This document shows, one piece after another, positions 36,239 to 47,500 of a stretch of DNA of 64,000 bases. The DNA comes from an uncultured Aquimarina sp. Its GTDB lineage: Bacteria; Bacteroidota; Bacteroidia; Flavobacteriales; Flavobacteriaceae. The position numbers and the translations under genes are program-made. Under the pieces are notes generated by a model. The model was not told the DNA's origin and made no database searches. It worked only from the letters and a program-made list of their open reading frames with translations. The stretch is taken from positions 1 through 64,000 of the forward strand of contig CANMLU010000016.1 of assembly GCA_947498815.1 (NCBI GenBank). The letters are read 5' to 3'. Each line of letters opens with the position of its first letter. Positions within the stretch are counted from its first letter, which is position 1.

Positions 36239-37864
36239 CTACAATTGCCCCTCGGCATAAAGCCTTCTCATTTCTTTTTTATTAAACTTACCTACACTTG
36301 TCTTTGGGATTTCATCCAGGAACACATAGTGTTCGGGGATTTGATACTTGGCAAAATCTTTTGATAAAAAGGTCATTAGCTCCTCTGTGCTTACTTTTTG
36401 ACTTTTATCCCGTAAAACTACCCCAGCAAGAGGTCGCTCGACCCATTTATCATCGGGGATCGCGATCACAGCGGCTTCCATTACCTTGTCGTGAGCCATT
36501 ATCGCTATTTCGATCGCTACACTCGATATCCATTCTCCTCCACTTTTTATGAGATCTTTGGTTCGATCTGTAATTTCCATAAATCCATCTTCATCAATAG
36601 TACTCACATCGCCGGTTTTAAACCATCCATCGTCAGAAAATTTCTCTCTACTTGTTGTTTTATAATATGAATCTATCACCCAAACACCTTTTATTTCAAG
36701 CTCTCCTACGGTTACTCCATCTCTTGGAGCAATGGTTCCATCTTCTTTTACTACTCTTAATTCTACTCCTGGTATTTCTATACCCTGTTTAGCTCGAATT
36801 TTTAACTGTTCTTTTTCAGTAAGCTTATTATGCTTTGGTTGAAGTCTAGATATACTGCCCAAAGGCGATGTTTCTGTCATTCCCCATGCATGTACACCTT
36901 TAACACCAAAATCTTTTTCAAAACCTTCGATAAGACTTTGTGGCAAGGCAGATCCACCTACAAGGTATTCTTGAAGTGCTAATTTTTCTTTAGGAGGGTT
37001 CTTTTTTAAGGCTTCGTATACTCCAAGCCAAATGGTAGGTACACCGTTTGCTTTATTTATCTTTTCTTTTATCAACATATCAATGATGGCCTCGGCTTGA
37101 AGGTTTAATGATGGAAGTACCATTGCCGCTCCTGCCAGTAAACACATATAAGGAAATCCCCAGGCCATCACATGAAATTGTGGCACAATTAAAAGTATGG
37201 TATCACTAGCATTATAACAACCTGCATTGGGCGACATAATGCTTAAAGCATGTAAATAAGTAGAGCGATGACTATATAAGGCACCTTTGGGCTGCCCGGT
37301 AGTACCACTTGTATAACACATTGCGCATGCATCATTTTCATCACTCTCCACCCAATCAAAATCATCCGACACTCCATCTAATAAATCTTCGTAATAAATA
37401 ACATTAGGTAAGGTCGTTTTGAAATCAGTTGGAGCATTAATAATCACAAAATGCTCAACAGTAACCAGAAGCGACGCCATTTTTTCGAGTATCGAAGCTA
37501 TAGACGCGTCTACAAAAATGATTTTATCCTCAGAATTATTGATAATAAATTCTATTTGTTGTTCTGACAACCTAATATTAATAGTATGGCAAATGGCTCC
37601 GACTGCAGGAATCGCATAATACAATTCAACATGCTGGTAGTGATTCCATGCAAAAGTACCCACCATATCCCCTGGTTTAATTTTCAAAGTTTTTACTAAG
37701 GCATTCGAGAGTTTTTTACAACGTTTATAAAGATCTGCAAAAGTATACTCATGTCGTATTTTATTTGGCAAGTAACTTATTATAGATTGATGTGGAAAAA
37801 CTCTATTGCCATACTCCAATATCGCATTGGTAGTAAGCGGGTAAGACATTATTTGTCCTTTCAT
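36239..37864 (-). CDS. Acyl-CoA ligase, AMP-forming (fatty acid type)
   Basis: A 541-residue adenylate-forming enzyme that activates a carboxylic acid (probably medium or long chain) to its CoA thioester. The P-loop motif A3 is [17 protein letters not shown]; later motifs are [47 protein letters not shown], and a catalytic Lys region near the end ([15 protein letters not shown]). The start is Met1, or Met6 at 37849. It stands alone, so substrate is not indicated by context. Confidence 0.9.
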   Translation of the reverse strand: MKGQIMSYPLTTNAILEYGNRVFPHQSIISYLPNKIRHEYTFADLYKRCKKLSNALVKTLKIKPGDMVGTFAWNHYQHVELYYAIPAVGAICHTINIRLSEQQIEFIINNSEDKIIFVDASIASILEKMASLLVTVEHFVIINAPTDFKTTLPNVIYYEDLLDGVSDDFDWVESDENDACAMCYTSGTTGQPKGALYSHRSTYLHALSIMSPNAGCYNASDTILLIVPQFHVMAWGFPYMCLLAGAAMVLPSLNLQAEAIIDMLIKEKINKANGVPTIWLGVYEALKKNPPKEKLALQEYLVGGSALPQSLIEGFEKDFGVKGVHAWGMTETSPLGSISRLQPKHNKLTEKEQLKIRAKQGIEIPGVELRVVKEDGTIAPRDGVTVGELEIKGVWVIDSYYKTTSREKFSDDGWFKTGDVSTIDEDGFMEITDRTKDLIKSGGEWISSVAIEIAIMAHDKVMEAAVIAIPDDKWVERPLAGVVLRDKSQKVSTEELMTFLSKDFAKYQIPEHYVFLDEIPKTSVGKFNKKEMRRLYAEGQL

Positions 37865-37967
37865 GATAGGTGATTTTAAGTTAGAAGAGTACTAATCAAG
37901 AACTTAAATTTACGAAAATCAACGGTGAATTGTAACATCTTTTTTGAAGTAAAACAGCCAAAAACAA

Positions 37968-37993
37968 GAAGGCTAGCAATACTGCTAGCCTTC
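37968..37993 (-). terminator. Terminator downstream of the GH5-like gene
   Basis: Arms GAAGGCTAGCA/TGCTAGCCTTC (11 bp, 4-base loop) are followed on the minus strand by TTGTTTTTGG, 32 bases after the stop of the GH5-like gene. Confidence 0.75.
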
Positions 37994-38024
37994 ATATCCT
38001 CCACTACAAAAAATGGTTATGTTT

Positions 38025-40913
38025 TTACTTTTTTATGAGTTTTAATTTTGATTTTCCTACAACGGCAATAACATAATACCCCGGGTTTAAATCTCCTATT
38101 GCAATGACTTCAGAACTATTTTTTGCTATAAAATCTCTAAAGACATTCCCCTGCAAATCATAAATCACAACAGCATCTCCTTTTTCAATACCGCTAAGTT
38201 GCACAAAGTCAGTAGCAGGATTTGGATACGCTTTAACAATGATGCTTTCATCCACTTTTGGCGTCATCAAATCTTTAGTAAATCGAGTTCTACTACCATA
38301 CGGAAGTATTTGCCACTTCTGATTATTATTGGAAGCATCAAATTCCCATACATGCACATTGGCATTTCTTCTGCCTCCATCTCGATCTAATGCCAATTGT
38401 TGGCAATGCATTGGTTTAAGAGAATAGGTACCACTACCATTAGTAACAACTTTCCATTTTTGATGATCATCATTGGCGCTAGTCCATGTCATTACGTTAC
38501 CACCATTGGTACATCTTGCATCACGAACTTCCAAATATCTATTCGTACTTCTGTTTTTAATAGTATACACATTATCGCCTAGATGGTTAAATATCCAACG
38601 TTGATTATAATAATAGTTACTTGGGTTACGCATTACTGCGCTATGGCTTTCTCTAGACCTCGATCTCATTCGTTGATTGGACTGTGTAGATGTCAAGTAA
38701 TAGGTACCGTTTGGTATTAATTGTGAACCTCTAACCGTTACATTATCAACTTGATCTCTAAATAACGCTTCTTCGTAAGTAGTCCCTAACGGTCGTATAT
38801 GTGCTTTATAAAAATAACCTGAACCAGGTGATGGTTCACTTGGAAGCGTAACGGTAACAGATTGTGTTCCTGAACCTTCAGAAACGGTTTCTACATGTTC
38901 TCCTAGCCAACTGGATGGAGACCAAAATTCTACCACTACTTCGCGAGTTGTTTTGGCTTTATAGTCAATAGTAAAAGTATAAGACCTCTGAGGACTTATA
39001 GATGTTGGTGCATTATTGAAAGCAACCTCATCTACGGTTATTCCACTAGTCACAGTAACATTATCAACCTGATCCCTATGTATCGCTTCTTGCCAGGTAG
39101 TTCCTACAGGTCGTATATACGCTTTATAAAAATATCCTGAACCTGGTGATGGTTCATTTGGAAGGTTTACAGTAACAGGTTGAGTACCCGATCCGGCAGA
39201 AACAGTTTCTGTCTGTTCCCCTAACCAACTATTAGCCGACCAAAACTCTACTACAATCTCACGATTAACTGTCGCTTTATAATCAATAGTAAAAGTATAT
39301 GATTGTTGTGGACTAATTGATGTAGGTGCATTATTAAAAGCGACCTCATCAACTGTACTTGCATTTGTCACTGTAACGTTATCCACCTGATCTCTATCTA
39401 TAGCTTGCTGCCAGGTAGTACCTACTGGTCGTATATACGTTTTATAAAAGTACCCTGAACCAGGTGATGGTTCACTAGGTAGCGTAACGGTAACAGATTG
39501 AGTACCCGATCCAGCAGAAACGGTTTCTGCTTGTTCTCCTAGCCAATTGTTGGCCGACCAAAATTCTACTATAATCTCGCGATTAGTTGAGGCTTTATAG
39601 TCGATGTTAAAAGTATACGATCGTTGCGGAGAAATTGTTGTTGGAGCATTGTTGAATGCGACTTCATCTACAGGTGGTGATGGTTCATTTATACTCACAT
39701 TCCTCATGATGGTAGCCATCCTGTTTCTTTCGGAAGAAGAACTTCTGTCTGTCCAAGACCATATCAAGGTACCATGCCAGCCTCTATCGACAATTGTTGT
39801 TCCTAAGTCTACAGAAGGTATTGTAGGTAAATTATGATCATTATCACCTCCTTGTGAACCAAAAGACAGATCATCTGGATAATATTCTCCGATTACTGTA
39901 GCTTTATCTATCTTATTTACATCATAATTATTATGAAATGGTGAGCCTTTAGAACGAGCCCAACTATAATAATGAATATTATAAAAATCTAAATATCCAT
40001 CCTGATCTCCTCCAACACTTCTAAGGTTAGCATCAGAATATGCATTCCAAAATCCATTAGCAGCATCTTCAACATTAGTCAAAAATCCCAAAGCGCCATT
40101 TGTAATTTTCACATTAGGTTGTGCTCTTCTAATCGCTCCAGACGTTTTATTTACAAATCGCTGAATATCTTGCATTGTGATTTTTTCCTTAAATCCTGGC
40201 CAATGACTAGCATACTCATTAGTCATCCCTTCCGGTTCATTAAAAATTTCCCAGGCATAAAGCGCGGGATGATTTCCTATAGCATTAACCAAAGGAAGTA
40301 ATGCGTTATTTATATAGGCACTAGTGTAATCACTTTGAGTAAGCAATTTTTTGTTCGCTGCAGCATCTGCTCCCCATTGATCTTTAAGCATATCAAAAGA
40401 CCATAAGCAGATTTGAACTTTAATCCCCTTGCTTTGTGCTAAATCCAATATATCCCTAACGTCTTCGTGAAAAAAAGAGGGGTTAGGTGCTACTTTTTGG
40501 TTTTGATCATACACAGGATTTGTAGATCCATTGGTATGATACCACCATCGCATCACGTTTCCTCCATTGCTTTTAACAAAATCCATAGCCCGACCAAATT
40601 GATTAAGCTCTGGGTGGTATTGACTGCCATTAAAAGGATCTACTCCGGTATCTCTACCAAAATTAATCCAAGCGATATTGATACCATTTACGAAAGGAAA
40701 GTTTTGTACAGATGAGGTTTGTTTTTCCACATTTTTAATATTCTGATTATCCTTTTCAAAATACTTTGCAAGATGCTTCAAGTTAAGGCTTTTTTTGACA
40801 TCTTTCTGGAGTTCGTTCTTGTAATTAGGTTGATTATCCCAGGGTTTTTGGGATCTTTGTGCATATATCTGTGAAGAGAAAACAATGCACAACAGAATGA
40901 TAATTTTTTTCAT
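38025..40913 (-). CDS. GH5-like endo-glycosidase with three 106-residue repeats, ricin-B module and T9SS tag
   Basis: A 962-residue secreted enzyme. Signal peptide to about AQ (19). The TIM-barrel catalytic domain (about 72-405) has the clan GH-A acid/base in WEIFNEPEG (Glu226) and a likely nucleophile in VIGEYYPDD (Glu343), as in GH5-type mannanases and cellulases. Three near-identical beta modules of exactly 106 residues (415, 521, 627: VDEVAFNNAPTSISPQ, FTIDYKA, VVEFWS, GSGYFYKAYIRPVGTT) follow, then a ricin-B/CBM13-like domain (about 735-870, QKW motifs) and a type A T9SS signal (about 890-962). The enzyme should act on extracellular polysaccharide. Substrate cannot be fixed from the sequence; mannan or a xylan-type polymer fit the locus. 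Confidence 0.88.
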   Translation of the reverse strand: MKKIIILLCIVFSSQIYAQRSQKPWDNQPNYKNELQKDVKKSLNLKHLAKYFEKDNQNIKNVEKQTSSVQNFPFVNGINIAWINFGRDTGVDPFNGSQYHPELNQFGRAMDFVKSNGGNVMRWWYHTNGSTNPVYDQNQKVAPNPSFFHEDVRDILDLAQSKGIKVQICLWSFDMLKDQWGADAAANKKLLTQSDYTSAYINNALLPLVNAIGNHPALYAWEIFNEPEGMTNEYASHWPGFKEKITMQDIQRFVNKTSGAIRRAQPNVKITNGALGFLTNVEDAANGFWNAYSDANLRSVGGDQDGYLDFYNIHYYSWARSKGSPFHNNYDVNKIDKATVIGEYYPDDLSFGSQGGDNDHNLPTIPSVDLGTTIVDRGWHGTLIWSWTDRSSSSERNRMATIMRNVSINEPSPPVDEVAFNNAPTTISPQRSYTFNIDYKASTNREIIVEFWSANNWLGEQAETVSAGSGTQSVTVTLPSEPSPGSGYFYKTYIRPVGTTWQQAIDRDQVDNVTVTNASTVDEVAFNNAPTSISPQQSYTFTIDYKATVNREIVVEFWSANSWLGEQTETVSAGSGTQPVTVNLPNEPSPGSGYFYKAYIRPVGTTWQEAIHRDQVDNVTVTSGITVDEVAFNNAPTSISPQRSYTFTIDYKAKTTREVVVEFWSPSSWLGEHVETVSEGSGTQSVTVTLPSEPSPGSGYFYKAHIRPLGTTYEEALFRDQVDNVTVRGSQLIPNGTYYLTSTQSNQRMRSRSRESHSAVMRNPSNYYYNQRWIFNHLGDNVYTIKNRSTNRYLEVRDARCTNGGNVMTWTSANDDHQKWKVVTNGSGTYSLKPMHCQQLALDRDGGRRNANVHVWEFDASNNNQKWQILPYGSRTRFTKDLMTPKVDESIIVKAYPNPATDFVQLSGIEKGDAVVIYDLQGNVFRDFIAKNSSEVIAIGDLNPGYYVIAVVGKSKLKLIKK
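38733..39671 (-). repeat. Three tandem 318-bp coding repeats
   Basis: Encodes residues 415-727 of the GH5-like protein as three units of 106 residues. The units are much alike at DNA level, so the count may vary by recombination or be miscounted in short-read assemblies. Confidence 0.85.
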
Positions 40914-40978
40914 TGTTGATGGTTTAAGTTGAGTTTGTATGATTTAATAAATGTTATAAGCAACACTTCCTAACAACG

Positions 40979-41006
40979 AATTTTGACAATGCATATTGTC
41001 AAAATT
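40979..41006 (-). promoter_or_regulatory. Operator-like palindrome overlapping the GH5-like promoter
   Basis: Arms AATTTTGACAAT (40979-40990) and ATTGTCAAAATT (40995-41006) are exact inverted repeats around GCAT. The right arm forms most of the minus-strand -7 box at 41000-41007, so a bound protein would control GH5-like transcription. Confidence 0.65.
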
Positions 41007-41217
41007 AATACCTTGCTCAATAACAAATAGTAACCAATTTCAAATTTAGGCCTTATGGCTTAATTAATAATACTATTTTGTGCCATAACATGTCAATTCT
41101 TGCAATATCCAACAGCAGATGAATACATTACTTAACCATTTTTCTTTTTATTCTAGAAGAACAATGTCGGTCAAAGACCGATGTTTGTCTGATTACTAGG
41201 TATTTTTCCTACAAATC

Positions 41218-41233
41218 ACTCAAACGTTTTCGT
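41218..41233. promoter_or_regulatory. LacI/PurR-like operator candidate
   Basis: ACTCAAACGTTTTCGT has 15 of 16 bases in common with the canonical PurR-type box ACGCAAACGTTTTCGT as I recall it. A LacI-family regulator is encoded at 51786, and a related palindrome is at 50505-50518. Confidence 0.5.
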
Positions 41234-41397
41234 TTTAGGCTTTCGTCTCCGTATCTCCCGTTTTTTTTGACAAAAGACATTGTTAACCAACAACATAATC
41301 GAGTATATAAACAATCCCACAATAAGCTTTTCTTTCCTCTTTATTGATTATTTGTTAATTTGACATATTTTTAACAAAACTGTTATAAAACGTATAA

Positions 41398-44340
41398 ATG
41401 CATTCGTCACTAACCAAAGTAGCAATAAGATATTTTGTAGCATTTTTGCTACTTGTATTTTCTTTGTCTCATTTAAGCGCTCAAGAAGAATGGAAAAAAG
41501 TGTCCGAAGTAAGAAATTATGCTAATAACGATATTGGTAAAGCCGCTCCAAAAACTTTTGATGTCACCCAAGACTCTGACGGGATACTTTATTTTGCGAA
41601 TGAATATGGTTTATTAGAATTTACAGGCAAAAATTGGAATATACTTTTGCAGCCTCAAAATCGCTCTCCTATAAGTTCCTTATTGTCCTACGGCTCCAGA
41701 GTATATGTAGGAAGTAATAATGAAATAGGGTATACCGCAAAGAATACCTTTGACCAAATCTATTATGTTTCATTAAACAGTTTGCTCCCGGATAATTGTA
41801 TTAATTTTTCTCAGGTATGGGAGATATTTGAGATACAAAATAACATTTATTTTTGCACAGATCAACAATTTATAAAGTACGATATTCTTGAAAATAAATT
41901 GAGTTGTATTGACATAACTGAAGGAATTAAGCATGCCTCAAAAATCAACAACAACCTTCATTTTGTAGACAACTCAAATAATATCAATATTCTTGTCGAT
42001 GACCAAACTAAGCTAAAATATTCGTCTGCTCAACTTTCTAATTTGTTAATTGAACAAATACTTCCCTTTGATAAAAATTCGTTATTAATTACTACTTCCA
42101 AAAATGGTATTTATCGATTAGAAAATGAAAATAATGTATTGAAGCCATTGGGAAATATTGAACACCTGGATTTTTCAAAAATCAATATATCATCCGGAAT
42201 TCTTTTGAGTAATGGAGTATACTGCTTCGGGACGACCAATAATGGTGTTCTATTTCTGGACAAGGAAGGAAATCTTTTACAAAAACTTAATCGAGACAAT
42301 GAACTTCTTAGCAATAACATACTAGACTTATATTTAGACCAATCCGAAAATTTATGGATAACATTAGAAGGAAGCATTAGTTATGCAGAATTAAAATCTC
42401 CGTTTTATACCTTATCCGAAAAAGATGGTATATATGGCACAACGTATGACGTCAAAAAACATAATGACACATTATATATAGCTACTTCCAATGGGTTATA
42501 CCATAGCAAATGGCCACAAAAATATCATGGTGACATATTTAAACAAATTCCTGGGATAGAAGGGCAAATATGGAATCTGACTGTTATCGAGGATGTATTA
42601 TTTATTGGAGCACATAATGGGTCTTTTATTCTTCAAAACAATGAAATAACACCTATAAGTGAAATTAAAGGCGGATGGAATTTTGCACAAGTACCCGATC
42701 ATAAGAATTTGATCATTCAAGGAACCTATAACGGATTGATTGTTTATGAGAAAACAAACGAGATATGGAAATTAAAACATAAAGTCCAAGGTTTTGATGA
42801 GACAGCAAGAGAGGTTGCATTTGGTAAAAACAACACTTTATGGATATCACATGGTTATAATGGAGTTTATAAATTGCAATTAGATTCAAGCTTTACTCGG
42901 GTTATCGAAACTACTCTTTATGACGAACAAAAAGGGTTTCCAAGTAATTTATTTATCAGTTTACTAGATACCAATCACCCGCAATTATTTGGCACACAGT
43001 TAGGAATTTATAATTATGATAAAAAAACTGATTCTATGATTGTGAATAGCAAATACACAAGTATTCTAACCAATCACAATCTAGTTCGCAGGTTAACAAC
43101 CATTTCAGAAAATAAGGTACTCTTTATTCAAGGATATGATAGAGATGATGATATCGGAATTATAGGTTTTTCTCCCAATGGAGATCACACTATTGAACGC
43201 GTACCTTTTCAAAGGTTAAAAACACAGCTTATACCCGCTTTCGAAAAGTTTATAACCTTTACCAATGGGGATTTAGGTTTCACCTCCAAGAATGGGCTAA
43301 TTATCTATCGCGAAGATTCCAATTTAAATTATAATAAAGAACTCGGTACATTGCTAAGAAATGTAAAAATCAAAGATTCGATATTGTTTGGTAACGTAGA
43401 GGATTATGTGACTGGTATAAGAAAAGATTCGGTTTCTAAACCCATTCCGTTTAATTTAAACAAGCTCAACTTTTCATTTGTAGCACCTTTTTACGAACAT
43501 CCTGGTTCTGTCACTTATCAAACTTATTTGGATGGCCTGGATGAAGACTGGTCGGATTGGAACAATGAAACACAAAAAGAATATAACTTTCTACCTTCTG
43601 GAGAGTACACCTTTAAAGTCAGGGCAAAAAATGTATATAATAAAATAGGAAAAGAAACTTCTTTCAAGTTTGAAATCAAACCGCCATGGTATAAGTCTAT
43701 ACCTATGCTCATTGTATATAGTACTTTATTAATTCTGGCTATCTATACCTTTGTTTGGATGAAAAATGAACAACGAAAAAAGGGTATACAAAAACTTAAA
43801 ATTGCACATAAAAGAGAAATCGAATTGCAAAAAATAAAATTTGAAGAAAAAAGACTCAAAGCCAAAAATGAAAAAATAAAAAAAGACAATAAATCCCTTA
43901 AACAAAATCTTGAATCCAGGAACAAAGAACTTGCATCTTCTGCAATGCAATCTGTGCAAATTGACAATCAATTATCGCAATTAAAGAAGGCTCTAGATGA
44001 GATTTACAATCAATCCGAAGGAAGGATTAGAAAACAACTTCGAAATACGATAAAACTATTAGAAGATCAAATAAATGGAGATAGTAACTGGAAACATTTT
44101 GAAACTCATTTCAACCAAATCCATGATAACTCATTAGAGCGATTAAAAGAAGAATATCCAGATTTGAGTCATCGAGAAATCAGGTTATGTGCCTATTTAA
44201 AACTTAATCTATCTAGCAAAGAAATTGCGCCTCTTATGGGGATTTCATATCGCGGCGTAGAGTCTTTGCGCTTCAGGGTCAGAAAAAAAATGAACTTAGA
44301 TACTTCAGTTAATCTTACCGATTATATCATTCGATTTTAA
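41398..44340 (+). CDS. Propeller / Y_Y_Y / LuxR-type membrane transcription regulator
   Basis: A 980-residue membrane regulator of the kind tied to glycan use in Bacteroidota. After a signal-anchor (to about LSAQ), residues about 30-650 form repeated 'Reg_prop' beta-propeller blades (DSDGILYFANEYGLLEF, LDLYLDQSENLWITLEGSISY, VAFGKNNTLWISHGYNGVY). A Y_Y_Y domain follows (about 675-755; FLPSGEYTFKVRAKNVYNK), then one membrane helix (about 765-787), a Lys/Glu coiled coil (about 790-870), and a LuxR-type HTH in the last 63 residues (YPDLSHREIRLCAYLKLNLSSKEIAPLMGISYRG, split by helices). There is no histidine-kinase or receiver domain. It is divergent from the GH5-like gene and precedes the GH26-like gene. 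Confidence 0.92.
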   Translation: MHSSLTKVAIRYFVAFLLLVFSLSHLSAQEEWKKVSEVRNYANNDIGKAAPKTFDVTQDSDGILYFANEYGLLEFTGKNWNILLQPQNRSPISSLLSYGSRVYVGSNNEIGYTAKNTFDQIYYVSLNSLLPDNCINFSQVWEIFEIQNNIYFCTDQQFIKYDILENKLSCIDITEGIKHASKINNNLHFVDNSNNINILVDDQTKLKYSSAQLSNLLIEQILPFDKNSLLITTSKNGIYRLENENNVLKPLGNIEHLDFSKINISSGILLSNGVYCFGTTNNGVLFLDKEGNLLQKLNRDNELLSNNILDLYLDQSENLWITLEGSISYAELKSPFYTLSEKDGIYGTTYDVKKHNDTLYIATSNGLYHSKWPQKYHGDIFKQIPGIEGQIWNLTVIEDVLFIGAHNGSFILQNNEITPISEIKGGWNFAQVPDHKNLIIQGTYNGLIVYEKTNEIWKLKHKVQGFDETAREVAFGKNNTLWISHGYNGVYKLQLDSSFTRVIETTLYDEQKGFPSNLFISLLDTNHPQLFGTQLGIYNYDKKTDSMIVNSKYTSILTNHNLVRRLTTISENKVLFIQGYDRDDDIGIIGFSPNGDHTIERVPFQRLKTQLIPAFEKFITFTNGDLGFTSKNGLIIYREDSNLNYNKELGTLLRNVKIKDSILFGNVEDYVTGIRKDSVSKPIPFNLNKLNFSFVAPFYEHPGSVTYQTYLDGLDEDWSDWNNETQKEYNFLPSGEYTFKVRAKNVYNKIGKETSFKFEIKPPWYKSIPMLIVYSTLLILAIYTFVWMKNEQRKKGIQKLKIAHKREIELQKIKFEEKRLKAKNEKIKKDNKSLKQNLESRNKELASSAMQSVQIDNQLSQLKKALDEIYNQSEGRIRKQLRNTIKLLEDQINGDSNWKHFETHFNQIHDNSLERLKEEYPDLSHREIRLCAYLKLNLSSKEIAPLMGISYRGVESLRFRVRKKMNLDTSVNLTDYIIRF

Positions 44341-44460
44341 CCACATTTTTCTCTCATTTGTTCAGGTTTCAAAATGACAAAAACTACTTTGCGTAGTAAA
44401 ACTGTAGTACTCTAGTATTTTAATCGTACCCGTATTATCATCTTTTTATTAAATGAAGTA

Positions 44461-44468
44461 TAATTTTG
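44461..44468 (+). promoter_or_regulatory. -7 box upstream of the giant GH26-like gene
   Basis: TAATTTTG matches TAnnTTTG, 61 bases before the ATG. The -33 element is weak (T-rich only). Downstream, TTAAC-CAATC-GTTAA at 44497-44511 is a small palindrome with a CAATCGTT core that resembles the LacI-type sites. Confidence 0.4.
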
Positions 44469-44529
44469 ATTTGTTACTAAAAAATATGTCGATTATTTAA
44501 CCAATCGTTAATTTAAAAAACCACAGATC

Positions 44530-47500
44530 ATGTTAACTTTTAATACTAAAGGTATAGTCCTGTTTTGTTATTTATTCTGGATAGGATGCCTTACTTCTTT
44601 CTCTCAAAGTACAATACCTGGTAAGTTTGCCCCGTTAAATGGCAAGACTATGCTCATCATCGGTCAGGATTTAGGTTCTGTAGCTGGTTATGTAAATAGT
44701 AGCCTGTTCCCTACTCCCGCCGGAGTAACAATGTATACAGATTTATATACAATGGCCGGGTTGAATAGTATTACCAATTATGGCGCGGGTGATATCGGTT
44801 CACAAGCAGCATTAGATCGATACCCGAACTCTGCACTTGCCATAGGATTATGGATGGTCGAAGAAAATGACGGCCAAGGTGAAGATCATCCCAATGGTTT
44901 GACCGAAATTGTAAACGGACAACATAATGATGAACTAGATAAATTTGCTGCTTTTGCAAATAGAAACGCTCCCAGACCAATTTATCTTAGAATAGGATAT
45001 GAATTCGATGGTCCCTGGAACAATTATAATCCATCCAAATATCAAGCGGCGTATCGATATATTGTAAATTATTTAAATCAAAAACAAGTAACCAATGTTG
45101 CCTATGTATGGCAATCAGCAACTTGGGGTGCCACTGCTCCTAATATAATCGACAGTTATTATCCCGGAGACCAATACGTAGACTATGTAGGGCTTTCTTT
45201 TTTCTTCTTTGATGCAAACTTCAACGGAAATAATCTTGATTATATCTTAAATTTTGCCAGAACCCGGAACAAACCCATTATGATGGCCGAAGTATCTGCT
45301 CAATATCACGAATTTGACCAAGGTACTTTTCATCCATTTGATAATCCTGGTTCTCCACAACAATTAGGAGGGCAAGGTATATGGAATCAATTTTTCAAGG
45401 ATCAGCTTATTCCATTTATTGATGATAACAGGGATGTAATCCGATCCGTTGCATATATCAATGCAGATTGGCAATCTCAACCACAATGGAAATGGCCAGA
45501 TGCCAATAATGGCTTTTGGGGGGATACCAGAATTGAAACCAATACTACAATAGCCACAAATTGGAATACTTATATCACCAATGGAAATTTTTTACATGGT
45601 GGTCCAAATTTGTTAAGTGACTTAGGAATCGCAGGAGGTCCAAACCCAATTCCAACTTGTAATGACGGTATCCAAAACGGAGATGAAACCGGGGTAGATT
45701 GCGGCGGCAGTTGTCAACCCTGTCAAACCACTCCAACGTGTAATGATGGTATCCAAAATGGTGATGAGACCGGTGTGGATTGTGGTGGAAGTTGTGCTCC
45801 TTGTAACACTGGAGGTGATGTAATCACAAAAATAGAAGCCGAAACTGGAAACCTATCTGGCCAGGCTCAATATTACAATGATGGTGCAGCGAGCAATGGA
45901 CAAGGAGTGGCATATCTTGATGGTAACGGTAATGGATTTACAATCACGAATGCTCCCGAAGCAAACAAAGTTGAGTTTATCTATGCCTCTCAAAACTCGG
46001 GCAAAATCTCTGTATATATTAATGGCCAGAATGCAGGGGATCTTAATTTCACATCAAATGGTGCTTGGGTTGGATCATACACTACAGCTACTTTCAGTGC
46101 GGCAGTTCCATCGGGTGCTTCATTTCAAGTAATAAACAATAATGGAGATACTGCTTTAAATGTAGATTATCTCAACTTTATAAGTGAAAACACTGGAGGG
46201 GGAAATGAGCCTTGTACAGGATCAGATATCCCAAACGCATCAATAAATAAAACGGATGAAAGCTCACAAGGAGCTAATGATGGTGCTATTACTTTTAGTT
46301 TCTCCGATACCCCAGGAAGAACAAATATAGAATTTAGTATCAATGGAGGTAGTACGTATCCATATAATGTAGCGGATAACAGTGGGTCAACTACAGTTTC
46401 TAACCTATCTCCTGGAACCTATCAACTTTATACAAGATGGGGTAACAACGAATGTCCTCAAAATCTTGGAGAAATAACTATAGCCGCCGGTAATGGAGGC
46501 GGAACTGATTGTTCTGGTGGTTGTCCAGATGGATTTACTTTTTTTGCTTGCGGAAGATGTTGGGTGGATGAAGCCCAGGCACAATCTGCAGGTTGTACAG
46601 AAACTTGCGATAATCCAGGAGGACCAACTTGTGATGACGGTATCCAAAACGGAGACGAAACCGGAATAGATTGTGGTGGATCCTGTCCTAACGCATGTGA
46701 TACAGGTGGAGGATGCACCGACTGTATCAATTTCAATCAAACTGGTACTTCTTCTTTTTCTAACCAGGATAGTGCAGCTAATATTGCTATTCAGGATGAT
46801 GGATCTACAGCCTTATTAACAGATAATACATGGAGAAGAACCAATACAAAATATACGATCACAGCTAATACAGTACTGGAATTTGAGTTTCAAAGTACAT
46901 CACAAGGTGAAATACATGGTATCGGTTTTGACAGCGACAATTCATTAACCTCTGCCCAAATTTTTCAATTATACGGAACACAAAATTGGGGGAATCGTGA
47001 TTTTGATTATGTTCCTAGTGGATATACATCTTTTAGCATTCCGATTGGAGATTACTATACGGGTAATGAAATGTACTTAGTATTAGTGAATGATTTTGAT
47101 AATGGATCAGGAAACACTAGCTCTTTTCGAAATGTTAGAATTTTTGAAAGCGGAACAACACCTACTTGTACTGATGGCATCCAAAATGGGGATGAAACCG
47201 GAATAGATTGCGGAGGTAGTTGTGAGCCTTGCACCATCGCACCCACATGTAATGATGGTATTCAAAACGGGGATGAAACAGGAGTAGATTGTGGAGGTAG
47301 TTGTGAACCATGTAGTACAAACACTTTAAGCGCAAAATTGCTCCCTCCTAATGGTAAAATTTTACTTACCATCGGGCAGGATTTAAAAACCGTAAAAGAT
47401 TATAACGATGGAGGTGTTCAAGGTAAAGGGTTCCCCATTATGGGAGGAACTACCACCTATATATCATTTTATAGTCTGTTGGACTCTCAATTTCCACAAT

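Larger units (their letters stand above)
40914..41397. promoter_or_regulatory. Divergent control region: GH5-like gene and propeller regulator
   Basis: A 484-base gap without a gene. It contains a perfect 12-bp-arm palindrome at 40979-41006, a -7 box reading toward the GH5-like gene (41000-41007, TAATTTTG on the minus strand) and a LacI/PurR-like box at 41218-41233. A small dyad TCGGTC-AAA-GACCGA is at 41167-41181. Confidence 0.6.

Noticed and set aside
45658-47313. CRISPR-like repetition in the DGIQNGDETG repeats
   Set aside because: Repeats are in-frame coding linkers, irregularly spaced, and no cas gene is present.
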